Below are positions 30,262 through 38,957 of a DNA stretch of 64,000 nucleotides, piece by piece. The stretch is taken from the NCBI RefSeq assembly GCF_007896845.1, contig NZ_VOHS01000016.1:108714-172713 (forward strand), read 5' to 3'. Position numbers and translations under genes: made by a program. The number at the start of each line of letters is the position of its first letter. Positions within the stretch are counted from its first letter, which is position 1. The notes under the pieces are model-generated. The model did no database searches and was not told where the DNA came from. It was given only the letters and a program-made list of their open reading frames with translations. Origin of the DNA: Chitinophaga pinensis. Its GTDB lineage: Bacteria; Bacteroidota; Bacteroidia; Chitinophagales; Chitinophagaceae.

Positions 30262-30298
30262 GAAAAAAAAATACCCGATGCCGTTAATCGCATCGGGT
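30262..30298 (-). terminator. Hairpin terminator of the zinc-ribbon gene
   Basis: A 9-bp stem, ACCCGATGC and GCATCGGGT, followed in the leftward direction by a run of nine T (complement of the A-run at 30263-30271). It lies about 45 bases after the stop of the gene at 30343. Confidence 0.88.
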
Positions 30299-30342
30299 AA
30301 TCTTTACTACAAAAAAATATATGTTTTTACGTTATTCCACAG

Positions 30343-30618
30343 TTAGTGTGCCGGTATAGCCACAGGTTTGGGTCTTACGACAGGTCTTGGTGTTTCAACA
30401 GCTATCTGTTGTTTCTTTGGTCTGTGTAATACATAGCTTGTCTTCAGGCAAGAGTAGCACATGTACTTACGCAGTGGCAAAAATCCCAGGACATATTTCG
30501 CGAAGAAACCACGAGGCAATCTGTCTTCCAGTGACCCGTGTTTACATTTAGGGCAATCATGCAACTCTATCTTTTCAATCTTGGAGTTGGTAGTACCCTG
30601 CATCAGGATATAACTCAT
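30343..30618 (-). CDS. Small zinc-ribbon-like protein
   Basis: 91 residues with two CxxC pairs, CPKC near residue 22 and CYSC near residue 54, separated by a hydrophobic segment (FFAKYVLGFLPLRKYM). The C-terminal 25 residues are rich in Pro and Val. The cysteine pairs suggest a structural zinc site. Function unknown. It is a single gene with its own terminator, directly upstream of the long polysaccharide control region. Confidence 0.7.
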   Translation of the reverse strand: MSYILMQGTTNSKIEKIELHDCPKCKHGSLEDRLPRGFFAKYVLGFLPLRKYMCYSCLKTSYVLHRPKKQQIAVETPRPVVRPKPVAIPAH

Positions 30619-30772
30619 AGGTAAATCAAATTAATTTTTAGGGATGGTAAGTCCGACCTACAGACTCAGCTATAAAGGTACGAATATTATTATTATTGTA
30701 TTAGTTATTTTTCGTGTTTGTTTTATCTGTAATGTGGAGATATTTCGGAGTCAGGCTCCTGGCGGGAAAAAC

Positions 30773-30803
30773 AAAATGTCTGGATAGAAAATCCGGACAT
30801 TTT
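30773..30803 (-). terminator. Hairpin terminator
   Basis: Stem AAAATGTCYGGA and TCCGGACATTTT with a 7-base loop, followed leftward by T-rich sequence. It ends the gene whose stop is at 30831. Confidence 0.75.
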
Positions 30804-30830
30804 TACTAACGATTCAGTGGAGAAATGTAC

Positions 30831-31393
30831 TTATATAAGTAAGAAATCGCGGCTTGTCTGATTACCCGGAATATCGTTGGCAGCGATGACGATCCGTGTA
30901 CCAGGAAGCTGTGGATTAGCGACTTTACAGGTATATGCCCATTCACTATTATCCGCAACGGCTGTTCCTGTTTCTAGCACGGTATTATCTGCAGCGATGA
31001 TCATTACTTCCACTGAATGAAGAGGAACAACATCTGTTGCCTGTATGTAAATAACGTTTCCTACTTCTCCTTTATAATGGTCAGTAAAAATGTCCCGGAT
31101 TTCGGGGAATGAATGTGCGTCTTTACACAACAAGCTATAGGCGTTCTTTTTACGTTTCTTTGCGATTGCCTCGTAGTATGTTTTTTTCTCCGGATCTTTC
31201 CATGCACTTGTAGCCAGTTTTGTTGCTATGCTGAAGCGCCGTAAGACAGCTATTTGTTTTGCGGTAGGCGGCTTTGTACTCTTTCCTCTTTTTTTGCTAC
31301 AACTGTTTGTCCGTTTACCTGCCGGATGGTTAACTGATCGCCGATAGAGCCACTTAAGCCCATCAGTAATATGTTGTTTTTATTAATTGCCAT
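30831..31393 (-). CDS. Two-domain paralog family protein, copy 1 (one frameshift)
   Basis: Starts MAINKNNILLMGLSGSIGDQ at 31393. The frame breaks in the A7 run near 31290-31296; an eighth A restores RGKSTKPPTAKQIAVLRRF and then runs into LLCKDAHSFPEIRDIF and the C-terminal part (VIYIQATDVVPLHSVEV to the stop). About 188 residues: an N-terminal half with the pattern SGxIGxxLxxR then Kxxxxx-PPTxxQxAV, and a C-terminal Ig-like beta domain ending DIPGNQTSRDFLLI. It is a diverged paralog of the next gene. Function unknown; the N-terminal half resembles small Bacteroidota DUF proteins that start with a glycine-rich SGxxG motif. Confidence 0.75.
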
Positions 31394-31417
31394 AGTAAAT
31401 GATTTCAGGTGATGAAT

Positions 31418-31444
31418 AGCATCCCGGCACTTAACCGGGATGCT
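31418..31444. other. Intergenic hairpin between the paralogs
   Basis: Perfect 10-bp stem AGCATCCCGG and CCGGGATGCT with a 7-base loop and no T-run. It may be an mRNA processing or stability element rather than a full terminator. Confidence 0.55.
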
Positions 31445-31454
31445 GTTGAATGAA

Positions 31455-32021
31455 TTAAGAAATAATGATCTCGCGGGAGCCTTTGTTGCCCGGAACATCG
31501 GTTGCTTCTACACGAATGACGGTGCCTGTCATTGCAGCATTGGCTGCTGTTACGGTATACTTCCAGTAACGTTTATTGTCATCCTGTAATGCGTCACCGC
31601 TTTCCAGTTCGGCGCCGGCTTGCGATAAGACTATTACCTTCACACTAACCGGTGGCAGGACATCCTGTGCACTGATGGTGATGATATCGCCTGTTTGCCC
31701 TTTATATGCGCTGGTATCGATCAACTTTATCACTGGTGGTAAAGCAGCATCTCTGAAGGCCGCGTTAAAGGCAGACTGTCCCCCTTTCGCAGCTTTCTGA
31801 TAAGCTGCTTTCATGACGGGATCCAGTATAGCGTTTTTTGCGAAGGTGGCTGCGTCAATAAATCTGCTTTGTACGGCCAGTTGTTCGTCGGTCGGTGGCA
31901 GACTGTTAGGTCCGCGTTTGACACCTACAATTGTTTTTCCTTTACGTATACGCAGTGTCATTTTTTTTCCGATGGTACCGGATACACCGCTGGTGAAAAT
32001 GTTGTCCTTTACTATTGCCAT
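31455..32021 (-). CDS. Two-domain paralog family protein, copy 2
   Basis: 188 intact residues: MAIVKDNIFTSGVSGTIGKK, then SLPPTDEQLAVQSRFIDAA, a helical middle with DPVMKAAYQKAAKG, and a beta-rich C-terminal domain from about residue 100 (GDIITISAQDVLPPVSVKVI to EATDVPGNKGSREIIIS). Clearly the same family as copy 1, tandem and same direction, with a 27-base hairpin (31418-31444) between them. No signal peptide, so probably cytosolic. Function not known to me. Confidence 0.8.
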   Translation of the reverse strand: MAIVKDNIFTSGVSGTIGKKMTLRIRKGKTIVGVKRGPNSLPPTDEQLAVQSRFIDAATFAKNAILDPVMKAAYQKAAKGGQSAFNAAFRDAALPPVIKLIDTSAYKGQTGDIITISAQDVLPPVSVKVIVLSQAGAELESGDALQDDNKRYWKYTVTAANAAMTGTVIRVEATDVPGNKGSREIIIS

Positions 32022-32232
32022 ATTGTATCATTTTTTTTGTTAAAAATAGATTTACAACACAATCGTGATCAACGGTTGCAACCGGAGGCGCCCCTCTCCT
32101 GTTGCAGGCGCAGTCCCGTTGATTGCGATTGCTGATACAATATTAGCAAGGATTCCGGCACACTTTCAGGCAATGTATTCAGACGCCGGAAAAGTTTTCA
32201 TAAGCGCACGGTTTTTTGTTATAAGCGTATGC

Positions 32233-32594
32233 CTATAATTCTATAAAACAGGCAAACACGTCCTTTTTATTGCGTTCGCTCAAGAGTATCATGTCACCGT
32301 TCTTCATTTTAATTTCTCCTTCCTTCGTTTTCTCACCATTTCTTTTCACGGAGATATCCTTTCCAACACTTTCAATGTGCTGTATGGCGACGATGTACTT
32401 TCTATGTGTACGGACAAATTTTCGGAAGAAAGGTGTTTTTGGATTTCAATCAGACTGTTTCGTGTAGCTAAGGTGCGTTTGTTTACCAATGTCAGTTTGA
32501 TATAATTGGCTTCAACAGTGACATAAACGATTTCGCTCGGGAAAACTACTACGCGACTGCCGTCTGTTGTAATAACTAAAAAAGGTTTCTCCAT
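32233..32594 (-). CDS. Stand-alone LytTR DNA-binding regulator (one frameshift)
   Basis: About 120 residues, almost only a LytTR domain: FPSEIVYVTVEANYIKLTLV (the ANYIKL strand is diagnostic), LATRNSLIEIQKHLSSENF, then in a second frame VRTHRKYIVAIQHIESVGKD and the C-terminal strand. A missing T near 32418-32420 breaks it between SEN and FVRTHRKYIV. No receiver or membrane domain is attached. The neighbours are the paralog pair, which it may control; that is inference. Confidence 0.8.
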
Positions 32595-33128
32595 AGGCTA
32601 TGGTAAAACGATTGTGTAAAGTGATGGAATTAGATGAGAAGTGCGGGGAGGAAAGCTGTAAGCCACTAAGTCGGGCTAGTAGGGCCTGAAGTCGGGAGAG
32701 AAGGGATAGGAAAAACTGGGTTGTTACGGGATAGAAATAGCGATTAACTGCAATGGTGTTTTTTGGGAAGTTTTTCATGTAAATTTTTATTTTGTAATGA
32801 ATGGTACCAGATGTGGTACCCGTAAAATAACTCGATACAAGTTACCGAAAAATAGCCAATTAACGAGCAGATCTCTGCGCTGAAATAGTCTGATAATACT
32901 CATCTTACGTTAATGTTACGATAGTAAGGTAGCATTAAGGTATGATAAGTATTATCTGACTATCAAATGATAATAAACGGGAAGGTTTGCTGTACTGCGT
33001 AAATTTGTCAGTGAGATATTGACTGAAATAATTGAGGAAATTTCTGGCAGACTGCAGCGATGGTACGTGCGGGTAGTATATCGGGGTTAAAGATCATGAG
33101 CAGGGGCGCATCTGCTACATGAAACGGA
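32595..33128. promoter_or_regulatory. 534-base non-coding region with two palindromes
   Basis: No credible gene. It carries an inverted GGTACC pair at 32803-32820 and a long imperfect palindrome at 32886-32962 (listed separately). The rest is featureless AT-rich sequence. Confidence 0.5.
32886..32962. repeat. 77-nt imperfect palindrome
   Basis: Two 34-base arms (32886-32919 and 32929-32962) are reverse complements with five mismatches, one of which is a G-U pair in RNA. A nine-base loop lies between. There is no adjacent T-run. It could be a MITE-like remnant, a structured RNA or a REP-like element. Confidence 0.65.
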
Positions 33129-33416
33129 TTATTGTTGCATATAATCCTTAATCGCGCTATGATAGACCGAGTAACCCGGATGCGCTTTGTAAGCGGCTTT
33201 ACGTACCGGGTCCTTCACTATCTCCTGCGCATACTTTACTGCCCTTGCGAAGCGTGATTTTTCTTCTAATTGCAAAGGCGATGGTTTGACATTAGTCATG
33301 TCGGGGTACTTGCTTAAGAAGGTCTTCCCCTTTCTTTTCTTAATCACGAATTTTTTGTTCGACACATGCTTATTTAGCACGACTCCCGCGAACAAGGGAT
33401 TGTTTGTTTCTGCCAT
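33129..33416 (-). CDS. Short paralog of the two-domain family (N-terminal half only)
   Basis: 95 residues: LFAGVVLNKHVSNKKFVIKK, KGKTFLSKYPDMTNVKPSPL, then RFARAVKYAQEIVKDPVRKA and AYKAHPGYSVYHSAIKDYM. It matches the N-terminal halves of the proteins at 30831 and 31455 (KGKT, PxxxQL, RF, A...I..DPV.KAAY) but lacks the Ig-like domain. Compact forms like this are common in Bacteroidota genomes; function unknown. The bases 33417-33705 upstream hold nothing I can support. Confidence 0.75.
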   Translation of the reverse strand: MAETNNPLFAGVVLNKHVSNKKFVIKKRKGKTFLSKYPDMTNVKPSPLQLEEKSRFARAVKYAQEIVKDPVRKAAYKAHPGYSVYHSAIKDYMQQ

Positions 33417-33705
33417 AGTGTTTTTTTGGCAAAATTAGGAGATTAGGGCTTGCGGGTTTTACGTGATTTTCCCCGCTTTCAAATTCACTTTCCTCTAAAT
33501 TCAAAATAATATCTCCTGATATCACAATGCTGCTCTTCCTCTTGCGAAAAAATATGATTTCAAACATAAAAGTGATTTTCTAACATCGGATCAGCTTAAT
33601 CTAGATATTGATATATGCAGTCACGTATACGTATTCATATTATTTCTGTCTGCAAAAGACAATTAAACAGAAACTATAAAATACAAATATCTCCTATCAG
33701 ATTAA

Positions 33706-33798
33706 TTACATCAATCTTACATCACGCCCCTTTCGCCAATGATTACTTACTTCCTGATACTGACCATGCAGTTTACGGCGACGGATTGTCTTTGCCAT
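33706..33798 (-). pseudogene. Truncated SymE-like gene remnant
   Basis: 30 codons from ATG at 33798: TIRRRKLHGQYQEVSNHW then RKGRDV and a stop. This matches the first 30 residues of the SymE-like protein of the two modules (KTLRRGKLHGRYQELSNHW, RGRDV). The C-terminal AbrB-like fold is gone. Like its full-length relatives it is divergent to an XRE regulator (next feature), so it marks the left edge of an older, decayed copy of the element. Confidence 0.7.
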
Positions 33799-33869
33799 AA
33801 ATGAAATTATATTGACGATTTAAATGTAACTATAGGATAAAATATATCCCATTATTACTATCTTAGAGT

Positions 33870-33877
33870 TAATTTTG
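33870..33877 (+). promoter_or_regulatory. Candidate -7 box for the XRE gene
   Basis: TAATTTTG matches the Bacteroidota TAnnTTTG box and lies 64 bases before the ATG. No clear TTG box is visible at the expected distance. Confidence 0.35.
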
Positions 33878-33940
33878 TCTTTTAGTTACTTAAATTCGTG
33901 AAAAGTTAGTCTAATCACACTATTTTATATCCTTTAAGAT

Positions 33941-34276
33941 ATGAATAAAGGTAAAATTATTGCTGACCTCAGAGACAAACTGGCCTGGTCACAAACTGAC
34001 CTTGCCGACAAAAGTGGCGTATCCAGAGTGATGATCGGCAAGTATGAACGTGGGGAGGCGGTTCCCTCTATTGATGCTGCAAAAAGGATTGCAGACGCGC
34101 TGGAAGTCAGTATGGATTATCTGGTAGGTGAAGGTATAAATGCGAGGTTTGATAAAAAGACTTTAAAGCGTCTGGAAGAGCTTGAGTTGCTGGAAGAGGA
34201 AAAGAAAAGGGTATTGTACGATCTGATTGATACGTATATCCGGGATGCGAAAGCACGGAAGGCTTATACACAATAG
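33941..34276 (+). CDS. XRE-family transcriptional regulator (outer copy)
   Basis: 111 residues. The N-terminal helix-turn-helix (LRDKLAWSQTDLADKSGVSR, then VMIGKYERGEAVPSIDAAKR and IADALEVSMDYLVG) is a classical XRE/Cro domain. The C-terminal 45 residues end YDLIDTYIRDAKARKAY, the same tail as the module regulators (MFLRDAKARHAY). It probably represses itself and the divergent gene. It shows that the outer SymE/XRE pair derives from the same element family as the modules at 50 and 58 kb. Confidence 0.9.
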   Translation: MNKGKIIADLRDKLAWSQTDLADKSGVSRVMIGKYERGEAVPSIDAAKRIADALEVSMDYLVGEGINARFDKKTLKRLEELELLEEEKKRVLYDLIDTYIRDAKARKAYTQ

Positions 34277-34339
34277 CCAGTTCAGCAATGTGATATGTAA
34301 CAATCACTTGTCATAAAATTTATTTCTAACTTTGATTTC

Positions 34340-35473
34340 ATGAGCAAGTATCCAATAGGCTTACAGGATTTTAAGAAAATAAGAAAGGAGGGGTATTTAT
34401 ATGTTGATAAAACTCAATTGATTCATAAATTAATTGATTCCGGCAATTACTATTTTCTAAGTCGTCCAAGGCGTTTTGGTAAATCTTTATTACTATCTAC
34501 AATCAAGGAGATTTTTAGTGGCAGCAAAGAACTATTCGAAGGGCTTTGGATCCATGATCAATGGAATTGGTCACAACGATATCCGGTAATACATATCAGG
34601 TTTAGTCAAATTGATTATAAAGGGCTCGGATTGACGGCGTCGATAAATCGTGAGCTTGATATGTTAGCAACGGAATTTAACGTACAATTACTTGAAGACA
34701 CCATTGCACTGAAATTCCGGGAATTGATCAGAAAAACGGCGAAAGATGGCAGAGTAGTGATTCTGATTGATGAATATGACAAGCCTGTTACTGATTATTT
34801 GGAAGATTTGGCAAAGGTAGAAGAGAACCGTTCTATAATTAAGAGTTTTTATTCCATACTAAAAGATGCAGATGAATATATTCGTTTGCTGCTGATCACA
34901 GGTGTGAGTCGTTTTACCAAAGTAAGTATATTTTCTGATCTGAATAACCTCTACGATATTACGCTAAATCCTCACTATGGCACATTGATGGGAATTACCC
35001 AGCAGGAGCTTGAGTCTGATTTTGCAGATGAATTAAAGATTCTTCAACAAAATCAACCCGATATTTTGCACAAGCTAAAAGAATGGTATAACGGCTATTC
35101 GTGGGATGGAAATAATAAAGTATATAATCCATTTTCTGTACTTAGTTACATGGGATCAGGGCGGATTCAAAACTTTTGGTTTCAAACAGGAACACCCACC
35201 TGGTTAGTGAATCTAATGAAACAAAATCGGGAATTTAAATTAGATAATTTGCGAATCGGAGAGAATGCTTTGAGCAGCTTCAATGTTGAGCATATTGCTT
35301 CACTCCCTGTTTTGTTCCAGACAGGATACCTGACAATTAAAAATTATGACGAAAAAACAAGACTATACGAACTTGGCTATCCAAATAAGGAAGTAGAAGA
35401 AAGCCTGACAGATGCACTACTGAGTGCCTATCGAAATATATTTCCTGGTAACGATTCATTTGTAATAGTCAGT
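34340..35473 (+). pseudogene. AAA-ATPase-like/PD-(D/E)XK gene, 5' part
   Basis: 378 codons up to the insertion sequence. DFKKIRKEGYLYVDKTQLIH, then YFLSRPRRFGKSLLLSTIKE (Walker A variant RRFGKS, about residue 48) and VVILIDEYDKPVTDYL (Walker B, about 145) identify the AAA-ATPase-like N-terminal domain of the large Bacteroidota family with a C-terminal PD-(D/E)XK nuclease domain. The coding sequence is interrupted after VIVS by an IS and resumes at 36632. Members are often mobile or defence-associated, but their role is not established. Confidence 0.85.
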
Positions 35474-36631
35474 ACTTGATCTGACAGTGCAAGGGATTTT
35501 GTACGATTAATTGATAGCTAAAGATAACTGATTTAATTGTTTTTCTTTTGCCAGGTGTCTAGTTGCTATAAAAGTCTCCATGGGAGTTTTACCATAACAG
35601 TATTTTCCGCTGTGAGGTCGTTCGTTGTTGTAGTAATTAAGCCAGCTATCTAAATCAGCCTGTAGTTGCTCCAACGTAGTGTAAATCGTCTTACGGAATG
35701 CAATAACGTAAAACTCCTCTTTTATTGTCCTGTTAAGCCGCTCACAGATCCCGTTTGATTGAGGACTGCGTACCTGTGTTTTAGAATGTTCTATGCCCTC
35801 TATGGTAAGATATAGCTCATACTCATGATGCTCGTATTTACCCTTATACTCTGATCCTCTGTCTGTCAGAATGCGAAGCATAGGAACATCTTGATCTTCA
35901 AAGAAAGGTAGTACTCGATCATTAAGAATATCAGCAGCTACAATTGCATTCTTTCGGTCGTAAACCTTTGCAAAAGCGATTCGGGAATAGGTGTCGATAA
36001 ATGTCTGTTGATAAATTCTTCCAACGCCTTTAATACTCCCAACGTAATAAGTATCCTGGGCTCCAAGGTAACCAGGATGTTCTGTTTCTATTTCTCCGTA
36101 AGCCTCTCTTTTCTCCTTTTTCCGTTCAAGAGCCATCATTTGAGCTTCCGTGAGAATAATACCATCCTGAGCAATCTTGGCTTCAAGGGATTTTAATCTC
36201 TTATCAAATACCTCCAGGTCGTGCCTTTGCCAAACACTACGCACACCGCCTGCAGAGATAAAGATGCCTTGTTTACGAAGTTCATTACTCACCCGTTGCT
36301 GACCAAAGGCTGGATACTCACAAGCCAGTTTTACTACTGCTTCTTCAACAAATGGTTCAACCCGGTTTTTAAGAATGGGTTTAGAGCGGCTTATCTCTTG
36401 CAAGGCCAACTCTCCGCCTGTATCATACATCTCTTTGATGCGATAGAAGCTGTCTCGGCTGTAACCCATCACTTTACAAGCACGGGATATGTTACCTAAA
36501 TTTTCTGCTAATTTCAGCAGACCTAACTTCGTTTTGATTAACTTGTCATTACTTTTCATATCTGACAGTTTTAAAGGGGATTAATTCGAAGTGTGGTTAC
36601 TTAAAGTTAATCCCTTACTGTCAGATTAAGT
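35474..36631. mobile_element. IS481-type insertion sequence
   Basis: About 1158 bp with terminal inverted repeats ACTTRATCTGACAGT at both ends, continuing loosely into AAGGGAT, and one transposase gene read leftward. Target duplication is at most AGT (35471-35473 and the right end 36629-36631). Removing 35474-36631 joins GTC AGT to CTT GAC and restores the host reading frame exactly, so the insertion is recent. Confidence 0.85.
35507..36559 (-). CDS. IS481-type DDE transposase
   Basis: 350 residues. N-terminal helix-turn-helix (LAENLGNISRACKVMGYSRD, SFYRIKEMYDTGG), a second HTH (YPAFGQQRVSNELRKQGIFI) and an rve integrase core: FIDTYSRIAFAKVYD (first Asp), LRILTDRGSEYKGKYE (second Asp) and SPQSNGICERLNRTIKEEFY (Glu). 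Ends with WLNYYNNERPHSGKYCYGKT. All three acidic residues are present and the frame is intact, so it may be active. Confidence 0.9.
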   Translation of the reverse strand: MKSNDKLIKTKLGLLKLAENLGNISRACKVMGYSRDSFYRIKEMYDTGGELALQEISRSKPILKNRVEPFVEEAVVKLACEYPAFGQQRVSNELRKQGIFISAGGVRSVWQRHDLEVFDKRLKSLEAKIAQDGIILTEAQMMALERKKEKREAYGEIETEHPGYLGAQDTYYVGSIKGVGRIYQQTFIDTYSRIAFAKVYDRKNAIVAADILNDRVLPFFEDQDVPMLRILTDRGSEYKGKYEHHEYELYLTIEGIEHSKTQVRSPQSNGICERLNRTIKEEFYVIAFRKTIYTTLEQLQADLDSWLNYYNNERPHSGKYCYGKTPMETFIATRHLAKEKQLNQLSLAIN

Positions 36632-37060
36632 CTTGACTATTTCAATTCATTGGCCGTCACATATGACCTCGGAGTAGCACTGGAAAATAATGATATGCCT
36701 CAAATGATCAAAGCACTGGATGTAATAGTCTCCACAATTCCCTACGATCATTGGAAGGCAGAAAGTGAATCAATCTTTCATATTATCGTACATCTGTCCT
36801 TTAAGCGTTTAGGTCTTGACGTACGTAGTGAGGTACATAGTTCTACAGGCAGATGTGACGTACTTGTATTCACTGAACAATACGTTTTTGCCATAGAATT
36901 GAAATTAAACGGAACTGCGCAGTCTGCTCTTGATCAGATATTTGAAAAGGGTTATTTGCGACCTCACCAATTAGACGATAGAAAGAAAATAGCAATCGGC
37001 ATCAATTTTTCTACGGAAGAAAGGGCCGTTCAGGAATTTTTAGTCAAGGAATTTGAATAA
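36632..37060 (+). pseudogene. AAA-ATPase-like/PD-(D/E)XK gene, 3' part
   Basis: The continuation of the gene split by the IS: LDYFNSLAVTYDLGVALENN, KAESESIFHIIVHLSFKRLG, then the nuclease-like core GRCDVLVFTEQYVFAIELKL (D, then ExK as ELK) and AQSALDQIFEKGYLRPHQLD. Together with the 5' part the intact protein would have about 521 residues. No start codon of its own is likely to be used. Confidence 0.82.
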
Positions 37061-37194
37061 CATAGCATTATATGCTATAGGTATGTGCCATGACTCTTCA
37101 CGGAAATACCTTATTTAGACTGTCTCAAGGTCCATCGCCAGCGTGACACCATCATTAATCCTCTGTCCCTGCCTTAAAACCACAGAATGCGTCA

Positions 37195-37701
37195 CTAATG
37201 AGATAAATAATACTTAGCAAATCTATCCTTATCCGCTTTTTCACTCAGAAATTCTGCAACCACACCATATCTCTGAAAATTGACTTTCCCCTCACCCAAA
37301 GACATCCCATTAACACTACTAATACGTTCCTTATCAACAGTCCCGTCATCTTCCCAATAACATACCGCACAGATAAAATATTCAGCGCTCAATTTTAATG
37401 TACTATACCCACAACATGGACATGGAAATAACTGCACATCTACACCAGTGATCTTTATGGGCGACTTGAGCGTCGAAACCAACAGTTCTTCTATAAAACT
37501 ATTCCGATAAGACGCTATTTTGTGCTGCAGATATTCCCTTAATATCCTATTCCTTTCTGCATCATCTATATCATCACTATCATCATGCCCCGCATCACTT
37601 AATGCGTCATACATTTCCGCCGACTTATCCTCATCGCTTAAGGACAACATATTTAAAAAAGAAGCTAAAATGATTGCCTCATTTCTATTCAATACTACCA
37701 C
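37195..37701 (-). CDS. CPCC-type cysteine-rich protein, immunity-like
   Basis: 168 residues. The C-terminal half carries the CPCC domain: LFPCPCCGYSTLKLSAEYFI then CAVCYWEDDGTVD. The four-plus-two cysteine layout resembles small zinc proteins often found beside polymorphic toxins as immunity proteins. The N-terminal half (IILASFLNMLSLSDEDKSAE) is helical and unfamiliar. It sits first from the left in a run of small AT-rich leftward genes next to Rhs tips, which supports an immunity role by context only. Confidence 0.72.
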   Translation of the reverse strand: MVVLNRNEAIILASFLNMLSLSDEDKSAEMYDALSDAGHDDSDDIDDAERNRILREYLQHKIASYRNSFIEELLVSTLKSPIKITGVDVQLFPCPCCGYSTLKLSAEYFICAVCYWEDDGTVDKERISSVNGMSLGEGKVNFQRYGVVAEFLSEKADKDRFAKYYLSH

Positions 37702-37756
37702 TTCTATTATTTTCCAGTTGACTAATTATCTCAACACGCCCGTAAATGGAGCAAGA

Positions 37757-38214
37757 CTAATAACAATGAATAGCTTCCCCCCTCACATTCACCATATCAT
37801 CTACTTCTTTCGGCAATTTAAAACCAGTTGCTAATCTAATGTCTAGTAGCTTAGTCAGCAAATATTCTACATACTTTCTCTCAGTCGCATTCAAATGCAA
37901 AGATTTATCTTTATTCAACTGTACACGTGCTCTAAATTCATCCGGCACAAGCAATTGAGGATACTTTTTCAAATAAATACTATAGTATGCAGGCCAGATC
38001 CAAAGACCATCTGTGTAAATAATACCCGGAGCAATTCTTTCCCGTTCTCATAAACAGGAGATATTAAACGGATTATCGACACTCCATTCTCTAAATAGCT
38101 GATGATCTCATGCAACTCTTGCTCATCGGTTTTCTCATCAGATAAAAGCTCATTAATATCTCTGGAACATTCAACATGAGGATCATGCAATTTAAAAAAT
38201 CCGATGACGTTCAT
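37757..38214 (-). CDS. Immunity-like protein (one frameshift)
   Basis: About 152 residues when joined: MNVIGFFKLHDPHVECSRDI, IISYLENGVSIIRLISPVYE, then after a one-base slip near 38027-38032 (CCGGG) IIYTDGLWIWPAYYSIYLKK and YPQLLVPDEFRARVQLNKDK. The block DGxWIWPxYxxxYLKKY is a pattern I associate with immunity proteins of polymorphic toxins. Acidic and AT-rich. No partner toxin is left beside it. Confidence 0.65.
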
Positions 38215-38307
38215 TCATTCTTTGTGTTAAAGTTAATACCCCCAATACGTCGGCTGTTGAGCAATTTATTCAGATCGATTTAATTACAATCAACCTCCCA
38301 TGAGCAT

Positions 38308-38718
38308 TTAATCAGCAAAAGATACTTTTAAATGTTTTGCAAGATCAGGCACATCTTCAACCGCCGCATTGACAATCATACGATATTTTTCCTCTGTAAA
38401 CTCAATCAGGACTGCTTCCATATTTATTCGCCCATGCTTCAACCAATAATCTGCAAATATTCTGGGAGTTATAAAATAGTTCAATACATTGTCTTTGGTA
38501 AATAAAGCCCATTGAAGGTTACCGGAGTAAGCACTGACGATATCGTTTAATTTTGTATAAATAACATCGTCTTTACCTGTATCTTTAAATCTAAACCTCA
38601 AAAAAGGAACTCTGGTATATCTACCATCTAAAGGCCACATGCTAACCAATGCTGTTTCAATTCGCCTTATCTCAGATAAAGCTTCGTAAATCATCCTACT
38701 TAATTCAATATCATCCAT
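38308..38718 (-). CDS. Hypothetical protein, immunity-like by context
   Basis: 136 residues, intact: MDDIELSRMIYEALSEIRRI, a central YTRVPFLRFRFKDTGKDDVI and WALFTKDNVLNYFITPRIFA. No motif I recognise. Small, AT-rich, same direction and between other presumed immunity genes of the island. Orphan immunity gene is the best guess. Confidence 0.55.
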   Translation of the reverse strand: MDDIELSRMIYEALSEIRRIETALVSMWPLDGRYTRVPFLRFRFKDTGKDDVIYTKLNDIVSAYSGNLQWALFTKDNVLNYFITPRIFADYWLKHGRINMEAVLIEFTEEKYRMIVNAAVEDVPDLAKHLKVSFAD

Positions 38719-38799
38719 AAGAATTTACAATTTCAATTTTTAGAACCTCAGAGCGGCCCTGCTATATTCACGCTTAAAATAACCAATGCTACCATTTCT

Positions 38800-38957
38800 T
38801 TTTACATGCCTGACAGCAATGTCTTTAAAGATCCTGTTATGCTGCAGCGGCTTAATGAGATTAATGGACCGTCTGATGAAGATAAACACTGTATCTTGTA
38901 TACTATCAACGGCCTGCTCCAAACGCAAAAACTAAAAAAGCTTTTGCTAATAAATAA
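38800..38957 (+). pseudogene. Relic of an XRE regulator C-terminus
   Basis: On the + strand KDPVMLQRLNEINGPSDEDK, CILYTINGLLQ and, after a one-base slip near 38920, NAKTKKAFANK then stop. This aligns with the tails of the XRE proteins at 34.2, 50.7 and 58.6 kb (DxxxLxRxxxIxxLxxxDK, LxxxLRxAKxRxAY). The helix-turn-helix half is missing. Its place just after an immunity-like gene is exactly where the regulator sits in the intact modules. Confidence 0.65.

Noticed and set aside
33615..33800. A 61-codon + strand frame
   Set aside because: It runs opposite the SymE-like remnant and has no features; the minus-strand match to the module SymE protein explains the conservation.
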